A stretch of DNA of 64,000 nt from UBA2965 sp036526135 (GTDB taxonomy: Bacteria > Pseudomonadota > Gammaproteobacteria > Pseudomonadales > Azotimanducaceae), in assembly GCA_036526135.1 (NCBI GenBank), contig DATCZA010000029.1:21779-85778 (forward strand), given 5' to 3'. Position 1 is the first letter of the stretch. Every line of letters begins with the position of its first letter. A program made the translations under genes and the position numbers. Positions 26,873-34,423 of the stretch are shown piece by piece. The notes beneath the pieces are model-generated. The model was given only the letters and a program-made list of their open reading frames with translations, ran no database searches and had not been told where the DNA came from.

Positions 26873-27697
26873 TCAGTCGGGTATGGTCAAGACCACCGTG
26901 CCCGACTCTTCCGAGATCACCGGCAGACGGCTCAAGCGGCAGGAATGGCCGCTGAGACACTCACCGCTGCGCACGTCGAACCGGTAACCGTGCCAGGGGC
27001 AGGTCACCACGCCCTGCCCTAACGGGCCCCTGGCCAGAGGGCCGAGCGCATGGGGGCAAATTGCCGGGTAAGCCACGAGAGACCCCGCGTCCTCCGCCAC
27101 CACGTAATCGCGCCCGGCCACGGTGCAGCGCAGTGGCAGGTCGAGCACTTCCCGGGGCCCGAGAGCGAGCCGGCGCTCGTCCGGGCGCGATCCTTCCACC
27201 CGCCGATCTAGCTGGGCCTGGCGCTCCACCATCATGGCGACGTCTTCGTCATAGAGCGTGGCATACAGCAAGGCGTACGCCTGGCCAACCCTTGCCCTGC
27301 CCGCCTCTGGCACGTCGGGCACGAAGAAGTCCACGACGATCTCGATGCGCTCGGCCCCCGCAACCGGCGCCAGCGCGAACACGTGGGTCCAGATCTCGGC
27401 GCCCGCATTGGGGCCCTCCAGGTTGCGCGTGATCCAGCGATGGCATCGGCGATCCAGAAGCAGCTCGATGATCGACGCCTCGCCCCCGGCACCGGTAAGC
27501 TCGGCGCGCCAGCCCCATTGGCCGGCGTCAAGGCAGCGTATGGCAGCAAAGCTCGAGGCGTGCACGTAGGGCAGGTGCTCCCAATCCAGGGCGTTCTCGT
27601 ACATCCGCTCGAGGCTGACCGGCAGGACGCGGCGATAGGTTCCAACGTGAGGGATCCGCCCCGATGCGAGCGGCGGCAGGGTCTCGTGCTCCGGCAT
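26873..27697 (-). CDS. SRPBCC-Rieske protein with C-terminal Rieske domain
   Basis: A 274-residue protein. The N-terminal part resembles the catalytic domain of ring-hydroxylating oxygenases (ENALDWEHLPYVHASSFAA keeps a histidine-rich iron-site-like block near residue 40). The C-terminus holds a Rieske [2Fe-2S] motif, Cys214-x-His216 and Cys233-x2-His236 (CPH...CPWHGYRFD). In known oxygenase alpha subunits the Rieske domain is N-terminal, so the order is reversed. The ATG at 27697 starts a typical MPEHETLPPL opening; the open frame continues upstream without coding character. Activity is unknown. Confidence 0.75.
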   Translation of the reverse strand: MPEHETLPPLASGRIPHVGTYRRVLPVSLERMYENALDWEHLPYVHASSFAAIRCLDAGQWGWRAELTGAGGEASIIELLLDRRCHRWITRNLEGPNAGAEIWTHVFALAPVAGAERIEIVVDFFVPDVPEAGRARVGQAYALLYATLYDEDVAMMVERQAQLDRRVEGSRPDERRLALGPREVLDLPLRCTVAGRDYVVAEDAGSLVAYPAICPHALGPLARGPLGQGVVTCPWHGYRFDVRSGECLSGHSCRLSRLPVISEESGTVVLTIPD

Positions 27698-27863
27698 GCA
27701 AAGTCCCGTGGATTCGTCCCGTCGACAGCGTAGCAAAGCCCCTCGCCCGGGGCATTGCAAGCAGGATTCATTGCGCAGTGCACGATTGACCGCAACGAAC
27801 GCTTCTGCTCTCATCGGCGCGGGGAGGAAAGGGAGAGTCATCGTGCTTCTCTCTTTCAGAGGG

Positions 27864-27889
27864 CGGCCGAACTCGCATGAGTTCGGCCG
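27864..27889. promoter_or_regulatory. 26-bp perfect palindrome in the divergent gap 27698-28032
   Basis: CGGCCGAACTC and GAGTTCGGCCG are perfect 11-bp arms around GCAT. It lies between the Rieske gene and the TPR lipoprotein gene. No U-run follows on either strand, so an operator or an RNA stem in a leader is more likely than a terminator. The remaining 300 bases of this gap show nothing else I can name. Confidence 0.55.
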
Positions 27890-28032
27890 ACTTCGTTTCA
27901 AGCCCCGACTTTTCCCGTTTCTTCCAGCAGCGTGGCGTCGTCGAGCGCATGCGGCAGGGCGCTGCCACAGCCTGGACCCGGTCGCGGCCCCAACGTAGAG
28001 TCGTTCGTCCGGTTGTCGCAGAGGAAGTCACC

Positions 28033-29718
28033 ATGACCGCAACGCTCATCTGCAGAGGCCTGTTCCTCAGCCTGCTGATTCTCGCCGGCTGCCAGCCCGG
28101 GGACTCGGCGGGCGAAGGTTCCGAACCGGCCACCGTGATCGATGATGCAGCTGCGCTGCCCGCCGGGAACAGCGTGGCACCCCTGCTCGAAGGCATCGGA
28201 CCCGTCGACTTTCCCATCAGTACCACCTCGGAGCGCGCCCAGGCCTATTTCAACCAGGCGCTCACGTTCAGCTACGGTTTCAACCACGCAGAAGCGGCCC
28301 GCTCGTTCCGGGAAGCCGCCCGGCTCGACGACACCTGCGGGATCTGCTGGTGGGGCGTCGCGCTGGCCCACGGACCCAACATCAACAAGGAAATGACATC
28401 CGAAGACGTGCCCGTAGCCTGGGAAGCGCTGCGCAACGCCCTGGCGCGCCAGCATCACGAAACGGCCCGCGAGCGGGCTTACATCGACGCGCTCACCACG
28501 CGCTACACGGCCGACGGCGCCGATCGGCCCACCCTGGATCAGGAATACGCCCAAGCAATGGAGGACGTGGTGCGCGACTATCCCGACGACTTAAACGCCC
28601 AGGCGCTCTACGCCGAGGCGCTGATGGATCTTTACCCCTGGGATTACTGGGACGACGACGGATCCCCCCGGATGCACACGGGTGCCATCGTTGCCGCCCT
28701 GGAAAAGGTCATGGAGGCCGATCCCGATCATCCTGGCGCGTTGCACCTGTACATACACGTGATGGAGCGGTTCACACCGGAGCTTGCCGAGCCCGCCGCC
28801 GACCGCCTTGGTCCGCTGGTTCCCGTGGCCGGCCACCTGGTGCACATGCCGTCGCACATCTATCTGCGCGTCGGCCGCTACCACGACGCCGTAGCCGCCA
28901 ACCGCCGGGCCGCCCTGGCAGACGAGGACTACATTGCCCAGTGCAACGCCCAGGGCTTCTACCCGGCCGCCTACTACCCGCACAACATCCATTTCCTGTG
29001 GTACTCGGCCATGATGGAAGGCCGGCGGGCACTGGCCGTCGAGTCAGCGGAGAAGCTGCGCAGCAAGGTGCCCGTCGACATGGCCAGACAGTTCGGGTCC
29101 ATCCAGGCCTACCTCGCGGTGCCGTCCTACACCTTCGTGCGCTTCGGCATGTGGCAGGAAGCTCTGGCGGTTCCGGAACCCGAGGAAGATCTGGTGATCG
29201 CCGCGTTCATGCGTCACTACGGCCGCGGGGTCGCTCACGCCGCCCTGGACGATACGGGGTCCGCAAAGGCGGAGCTCGCGGCCATGGAGGCAATCCTGGC
29301 ATCCGGCGAGTTCCGGGCCCAGATGGATCGCCAGGGAGACATCGGGGACATCCTCGCCAGCATCGCCTCGTCCCTCGTGCGCGCCCGGATCGCAAGAGCA
29401 GACGGGGACGTGGACGCGGAGATTCGGCATCTGCGCGACGCCGTCGCAAGCCAGGACTCGCTCCCGTACAGCGAGCCGCCCTACTGGCACTACCCCGTCC
29501 GCCAATCGCTGGGCTCCGCGCTGCTCCGGCTGGGCGATGCTGACGGGGCAGCGGCGGCCTTCACCGAGGATCTCGGCAAGTTTCCGAAGAACGGCTGGTC
29601 CCTGCACGGGCTGGCCGAAGCCCGCCGCGCTCTGGGAAAGCCAACCGACGAACTGGAGGCGGCCCACCGGGAAGCGTGGCAATATGCCGATATTGAGCCA
29701 ACGGCAGGCGCCGAGTAG
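28033..29718 (+). CDS. TPR-repeat lipoprotein
   Basis: A 561-residue protein with a lipoprotein signal (FLSLLILAGC, Cys20). The first folded segment (YFNQALTFSYGFNHAEAARS) is a TPR unit typical of a family of secreted TPR proteins of about 550 residues; more helical repeats follow to the end. GAGGAAG precedes the ATG, and an open frame upstream is not coding-like. It ends 24 bases before the CYP153-type P450 gene on the same strand, so the two are probably co-transcribed. Function unknown. Confidence 0.82.
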   Translation: MTATLICRGLFLSLLILAGCQPGDSAGEGSEPATVIDDAAALPAGNSVAPLLEGIGPVDFPISTTSERAQAYFNQALTFSYGFNHAEAARSFREAARLDDTCGICWWGVALAHGPNINKEMTSEDVPVAWEALRNALARQHHETARERAYIDALTTRYTADGADRPTLDQEYAQAMEDVVRDYPDDLNAQALYAEALMDLYPWDYWDDDGSPRMHTGAIVAALEKVMEADPDHPGALHLYIHVMERFTPELAEPAADRLGPLVPVAGHLVHMPSHIYLRVGRYHDAVAANRRAALADEDYIAQCNAQGFYPAAYYPHNIHFLWYSAMMEGRRALAVESAEKLRSKVPVDMARQFGSIQAYLAVPSYTFVRFGMWQEALAVPEPEEDLVIAAFMRHYGRGVAHAALDDTGSAKAELAAMEAILASGEFRAQMDRQGDIGDILASIASSLVRARIARADGDVDAEIRHLRDAVASQDSLPYSEPPYWHYPVRQSLGSALLRLGDADGAAAAFTEDLGKFPKNGWSLHGLAEARRALGKPTDELEAAHREAWQYADIEPTAGAE

Positions 29719-29742
29719 CGAGTTCAAAACCGGAGGTTCGTG

Positions 29743-31002
29743 ATGTCCGAAGCCCTAGCACCGATCGATCTGACCACAGCGGACCCGTACTCGGTGCCCC
29801 TGGATCAGATCGACATGAGCCAGGCCGCCCTCTTCCAGACCAACACCTTCGGCCCGTACTTCGAGCGCCTGCGCCGGGAAGATCCGGTGCACTACACCGC
29901 GGACAGTTTTTTCGGGCCTTACTGGTCCATCACCCGCTTCGACGACATCGTCTACGTGGACAAGCACCACGAGCTCTTCTCGTCCGAGGACGGCATCACC
30001 CTGGCCGACCGCCAGCAGGACTTTGCCACCGTCAACTTCATCGCCATGGATCCGCCCAAGCACGACGATCAGCGAAAGGCCGTCCAGGGCGTCGTGGCGC
30101 CGCGCAACCTGGCCAAGATGGAAGCGCTCATCCGCGGACGCGTCGCCGACATTCTCGATTCGCTGCCGCTGGGTGAGACCTTCAACTGGGTCGACCGGGT
30201 TTCCATCGAGCTCACCACCCAGATGCTGGCCACGCTGTTCGACTTCCCCTTCGAGGAGCGGCGCAAGCTCACCTACTGGTCGGACATGGCCACGTCCAGC
30301 GAGCTGGCCGGCGGCCCAACGCCCGAGCCAGTGCGGCGTGAGGCGCTGATGGAATGTCTGGAAGCCTTCACCCGAATCTGGCACGAGCGCGCAAGCCAGC
30401 CGCCGGACGAGAGCGTGGATCTGATCTCCATGCTCGCCCACAGCGACGACACGAAGGACATGCTCAATCGGCCGATGGAATACCTCGGCAACCTGATCCT
30501 GCTGATCGTGGGCGGCAACGACACCACGCGCAACTCGATAACCGGCGGCGTGCTCGCGCTGAACCAGAATCCCGGCGAGTACGACAAGCTGCGCCAGCAT
30601 CCCGAGCTCATTCCCAACATGGTGGCGGAGATCATCCGCTGGCAGACGCCGCTGGCCTACATGCGCCGGACGGCCACCCAGGACACGGAGCTCGGCGGCA
30701 AGCTGATCCGCAAGGGCGACAAGATCGCCATGTGGTACGTCTCCGGAAACCGCGACGAGACGGCCATCGACCAGCCCGAGGAGTTCATCATCGATCGGCC
30801 CAACGCCCGCCATCACCTTTCCTTCGGCTTCGGCATTCACCGCTGCATGGGCAACCGCCTGGCGGAAATGCAGCTGCGCATCGTCTGGGAGGAGATCCTC
30901 AAACGCTTCCACACGGTTGAGGTGGTGGGCGAACCGGTGCGCGTTCAGTCCAGCTTCGTCAAGGGATACTCGCAGCTGCCCGTGCGACTGCATCCGGTCT
31001 AG
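29743..31002 (+). CDS. Cytochrome P450, CYP153-type
   Basis: A 419-residue soluble P450. The haem motif is FGFGIHRCMGNRLAE (Cys368), the I-helix is VGGNDTTRNS, and the ExxR region is EIIRWQTPLAYMRRTA. The last 150 residues closely follow the pattern I know from CYP153A alkane omega-hydroxylases (TPLAYMRRTA, KGDKIAMWYVSGNRDE, ILKRF), so terminal hydroxylation of alkanes or fatty acids is likely. ATG 29743 has GGAGG six bases upstream. No ferredoxin or reductase partner is adjacent. Confidence 0.88.
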   Translation: MSEALAPIDLTTADPYSVPLDQIDMSQAALFQTNTFGPYFERLRREDPVHYTADSFFGPYWSITRFDDIVYVDKHHELFSSEDGITLADRQQDFATVNFIAMDPPKHDDQRKAVQGVVAPRNLAKMEALIRGRVADILDSLPLGETFNWVDRVSIELTTQMLATLFDFPFEERRKLTYWSDMATSSELAGGPTPEPVRREALMECLEAFTRIWHERASQPPDESVDLISMLAHSDDTKDMLNRPMEYLGNLILLIVGGNDTTRNSITGGVLALNQNPGEYDKLRQHPELIPNMVAEIIRWQTPLAYMRRTATQDTELGGKLIRKGDKIAMWYVSGNRDETAIDQPEEFIIDRPNARHHLSFGFGIHRCMGNRLAEMQLRIVWEEILKRFHTVEVVGEPVRVQSSFVKGYSQLPVRLHPV

Positions 31003-31064
31003 TTTGCGCGCGGCCCCTCGGAACGGCGGGTGTCAGGGGGGTCAGCCTGGGGTGCCCGTTGCGG

Positions 31065-31769
31065 TTATCCGCCGTCGAGCAGCACCGTGCGGATGTCGTT
31101 GGCGACGGTATCCGCATGAAGGAAAGAGATGCTGTAGATGTTGCGTATCTGCCTGTCCCGGTCGATGAGGTAGACGCGCAGAATGTGCGACAGCGTGCCA
31201 ACGAACTCCCCGTCGGCGTCTATGTCGCGCACCACCCACTGATCGTACGCATCCAGCACCGAGGTGAGATCCGCTGCGTTCGCAACCGTGACGAAGCGCC
31301 AGTCGAACCCCGGCTTGCGGAAGTGGCCGGCGTACTGTCGCAGGACCGCCGGCGTGTCGTGGGACGGATCGAAGCTGAAGCTTACGAGCCGCACCTTACC
31401 CTGGAGGTCAGGGGCGCTGGTGATGGCCCCCTGCAGCTTGCCGAGCACGTGGGTCGCCAGGGGACAGCCGTTGACGTCGTTGCAACGGGTGTAGATGAAG
31501 CTCAGCACGACCACCTTGTCGCCGAGCATTTCGTGCAGCCGTCCGATAACTCCCTGGGCATCGACCACCCTGGCATCGGCCACTTCCCCCAGGGGCGGCA
31601 GCGCGTAGCCGCCCACGGGGGGCGGGGCGAAGTCCAGATCGGCGTATCCCGGCGCAAGCACCACCGGCGCGGCATGCTGATGCGAAGCGCCGGAGTCAGG
31701 CTGCGCGTGAGCTCCACCGGCGGTGAAAGCCACCGCCAGCGTGCTCAACAGGCAGGCACGCCATCCCAC
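31065..31769 (-). CDS. SCO-family copper chaperone, mtoX-linked
   Basis: A 234-residue SCO1/SenC-like protein with a Sec signal peptide (cleavage after AGGAHA). The metal-binding cysteines are Cys96 and Cys102 in YTRCNDVNGCPLA, spaced C-x5-C rather than the usual C-x3-C, and a histidine follows in GTLSHILRVYLID. It is three bases downstream of mtoX. A role in copper loading of MtoX is plausible from the family and linkage. Confidence 0.88.
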   Translation of the reverse strand: MGWRACLLSTLAVAFTAGGAHAQPDSGASHQHAAPVVLAPGYADLDFAPPPVGGYALPPLGEVADARVVDAQGVIGRLHEMLGDKVVVLSFIYTRCNDVNGCPLATHVLGKLQGAITSAPDLQGKVRLVSFSFDPSHDTPAVLRQYAGHFRKPGFDWRFVTVANAADLTSVLDAYDQWVVRDIDADGEFVGTLSHILRVYLIDRDRQIRNIYSISFLHADTVANDIRTVLLDGG

Positions 31770-31772
31770 CGG

Positions 31773-33110
31773 TCAATGCAGTCCCACCTGCTGCGGCGGG
31801 CGTTTGCCGTAGAGCGCGTATGAGCCGAAGCGCATCTGGTGCGGCGCGCCCAGCCCGGCCGCCACGAAATCAATCGTGAACCCCGGCGTCATCTTCTCGC
31901 CATCCCAGCCGTAGAGCTTGAAGTACTGCAGGTCCGGACCGCTGGGTCCCGTCTTGTCCCAGTTGGCCAGCAGCGAGGAGGTGAAGTAGAGCCGCTCGCC
32001 GTCCCAGCTCTGGGACACCATGTTCACCTGCTCTCCGATCTTCTGCTCGAACAGCTGCTTCGGCGCGTGGGGATCGGAGATGTCGTAGAGGTGCACCAGA
32101 CCGTCATTCCAGGTATTGACCCAGAGGAGGTTGTCTTCCGCAGAGATCGAAATGTCCACCGGCAGCGGGATCTTGGCAGCATCGCCGATATCCGCTACGG
32201 CCTTGGCCTGCCACTCGCCGCCCTCGTCCTCGTAGATCAGCCAGATCTTGGAGGTCAACGCCGTGGAGGTGAAGCAGTAGTTGCTTTTGGCGCCCCAGGC
32301 GCAGCGAATCTCCAGCGGGGCGCCGGGAACATCAAGAATCTTCTTTGGCTGACGGGCATGCAGATCCCACACGACGACCGTGTTGCCGAAGCGCTTCATC
32401 GCCTCCGCATCGGCCATCATGGCGCCTAAGTTCATCATGTAGTTGTTCCACCCCGTGAACGAGGACGTGATCATCACGTTGCGCCGGGGCAGCACCCGAA
32501 CGTCGTAGCCGTAACCATCGGCGTAGCTGCCGGACTTGACGGCGCCCTGCAGGTTGTCGTCCGTGGGGATCCAGTGAGTGGCGATGTAATCCCCCGCGTT
32601 GGTGTACTCGACCAGCGCCGTGCGGCCGCCGTGGTCGCGATTGTTAGACAGGCCGGTGAGCATCATCCGGCCCGGCAGCGCGTAGTTGGTGTGCGGGCCT
32701 ACCACCCCTCCGCTTCTGGCCACGAAATCGTCGATCATCCGGTGCAGCGTGGGGGCGCCCGGGTTGGTGTGCACGTCGAAGATGAAGATCTTGCTGGTAT
32801 CCAGACCGCTCGCCCAGAGAAAGCGCCGGTCATCGGTCAGGCCCGAGTGATGCGCCTCGTTGCGGCCGCCCACCGACAGGCTGTGCACCACCTCTCCATA
32901 GGTTTTCGAGGTCGGGTTGACGTCCACGGTCACGAGCTTGTCCTGACCGTCGCCCACGCCCTCCATCCCGAGCGTCCAGACGTAAACGAAATCTTCCTGC
33001 CCGACGATCTTGGCCATGTAGGGTGACATGCACGTCTCGTCTGCCCAGACGGGCATGGCGAGCAACGCGCCCGCCGCCAGCTGCGCGAGCATCTTCCTGA
33101 TAGTCTTCAT
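31773..33110 (-). CDS. mtoX: Methanethiol oxidase (SELENBP1/SBP56 family)
   Basis: A 445-residue periplasmic protein with a signal peptide (ALLAMPVWA), then the SBP56 beta-propeller with conserved histidines (GGRNEAHHSGL, GVVGPHTNY) and a C-terminal AAGLGAPHQMRFGSYAL. Bacterial MtoX oxidises methanethiol to formaldehyde, sulfide and peroxide and is known to be linked to SCO and MauG genes, as here. GGGGGA precedes the ATG. It is the first gene of an operon with the SCO protein and is divergent from the dihaem peroxidase (47-base gap). Confidence 0.87.
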   Translation of the reverse strand: MKTIRKMLAQLAAGALLAMPVWADETCMSPYMAKIVGQEDFVYVWTLGMEGVGDGQDKLVTVDVNPTSKTYGEVVHSLSVGGRNEAHHSGLTDDRRFLWASGLDTSKIFIFDVHTNPGAPTLHRMIDDFVARSGGVVGPHTNYALPGRMMLTGLSNNRDHGGRTALVEYTNAGDYIATHWIPTDDNLQGAVKSGSYADGYGYDVRVLPRRNVMITSSFTGWNNYMMNLGAMMADAEAMKRFGNTVVVWDLHARQPKKILDVPGAPLEIRCAWGAKSNYCFTSTALTSKIWLIYEDEGGEWQAKAVADIGDAAKIPLPVDISISAEDNLLWVNTWNDGLVHLYDISDPHAPKQLFEQKIGEQVNMVSQSWDGERLYFTSSLLANWDKTGPSGPDLQYFKLYGWDGEKMTPGFTIDFVAAGLGAPHQMRFGSYALYGKRPPQQVGLH

Positions 33111-33157
33111 CGGTTCCCCCTGTTCTGGAACGGTCTCGCAGGTATCCTATCACCCCA

Positions 33158-34408
33158 ATGGAGTCGGTCCTAAGACACATGTGGCGAGGCCCGATCACCA
33201 GTCAGGCAGTAGCCGCCCTCATGCTGACCGCGTGCTGCACCTGGGCCGTCACGCCCGGTGATCCGAGAGACGGGTACGAGCACGCCCACTACGAGACGGC
33301 ATCGAGGCAACTCAGCGCACTCCGCGGATCGGCGCTGGCGCTCGCGGAGCTGGCAGGCAACCCGCCTCTCGGCTTGCCGCCCCTGCCGGCAGAGCGGTTG
33401 CCGGTGGCGGCGGCCATCGACCTCGGCCGACGGCTGTTCTTCGACAGGCGACTGTCTGCCAACGCGACGCTGTCCTGCGCCATGTGTCACGTGCCGGAGC
33501 AGGGTTTCACCCAGAACGAGCTGAAAACCCCGGTGGGCATCGAAGGCCGCTTCGTGCACCGCAACGCACCCTCGCTCTACAACGTGGCTTACCAGGAAGC
33601 CCTGTTTCACGACGGCCGGGAAGACGACCTGGCCAACCAGATCTGGGCCCCGCTGCTGGCAGCCAACGAGATGGGCAACGCCTCCCGCGAGGCCGTGGTC
33701 GAGCGCCTGGGGGGCCTGGAGGAGTACGAGGGCGAGTTTCTCCGGGTGTTCGGCGACGGGATCAGCGCCGCAACACTGGGTCGGGCGCTGGCCAGCTACC
33801 AGACGGCTCTTCTGTCGGCCGACTCCCCCTTCGACCGCTGGTACTTCGGCGGCGAGGCCGATGCCGTCGGCGCGGAGGTCAAACGCGGATTTCGATCATT
33901 CGTCAATGAAGGTTGCGCGACCTGCCATCAGCTGCAGACGGGCCACGCCACGTTCACGGACGGGGCCTACCACGATACCGGCATCGGCTTCCTGGCAGCG
34001 GCCAGTGCGGGCACGCCGGCCCGCCGCCTGCAGATCGCGCCCGGGGTCATCATCGACGTCGAAACGGACATCGCGACCCCGCACGTCGAGGACGACGGCC
34101 GAGCAGCCGTGACGGGGGATCCGGCCGACCGCTGGCGATACCGAACGCCGGGTTTGCGCAACGTGGCGCTGAGCGCGCCTTACATGCACGACGGCTCGCT
34201 CGCCACCCTGGAGGCGGTCATCGACTACTACGCAGCAGGGGGCGCTCCCCACGACGGCCAGGACGCCCGAATCAGGCCGCTGTCTCTGGGCGCTGATGAA
34301 CGCGCCGACCTCGTCGCCTTCCTGCAGGCGCTGACAGGCAGCAACGTCGACGCCCTGGCTGGCGACGCCAGGGCCGCGCCCATCGGCGACACGCATCACG
34401 GTCCTTGA
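33158..34408 (+). CDS. MauG-like dihaem cytochrome c peroxidase
   Basis: A 416-residue exported protein with two c-type haem motifs, CAMCH near residue 108 and CATCH near residue 252, and the YMHDGS motif near residue 345 that supplies a methionine ligand in cytochrome c peroxidases. The N-terminus carries a signal-like segment (AVAALMLTACCTWA). A second ATG at 33179 could be the real start. Its place next to mtoX matches known MtoX loci, where such a protein may mature the enzyme or remove peroxide. Confidence 0.87.
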   Translation: MESVLRHMWRGPITSQAVAALMLTACCTWAVTPGDPRDGYEHAHYETASRQLSALRGSALALAELAGNPPLGLPPLPAERLPVAAAIDLGRRLFFDRRLSANATLSCAMCHVPEQGFTQNELKTPVGIEGRFVHRNAPSLYNVAYQEALFHDGREDDLANQIWAPLLAANEMGNASREAVVERLGGLEEYEGEFLRVFGDGISAATLGRALASYQTALLSADSPFDRWYFGGEADAVGAEVKRGFRSFVNEGCATCHQLQTGHATFTDGAYHDTGIGFLAAASAGTPARRLQIAPGVIIDVETDIATPHVEDDGRAAVTGDPADRWRYRTPGLRNVALSAPYMHDGSLATLEAVIDYYAAGGAPHDGQDARIRPLSLGADERADLVAFLQALTGSNVDALAGDARAAPIGDTHHGP

Positions 34409-34423
34409 GCGCGGTCTGAGTGC

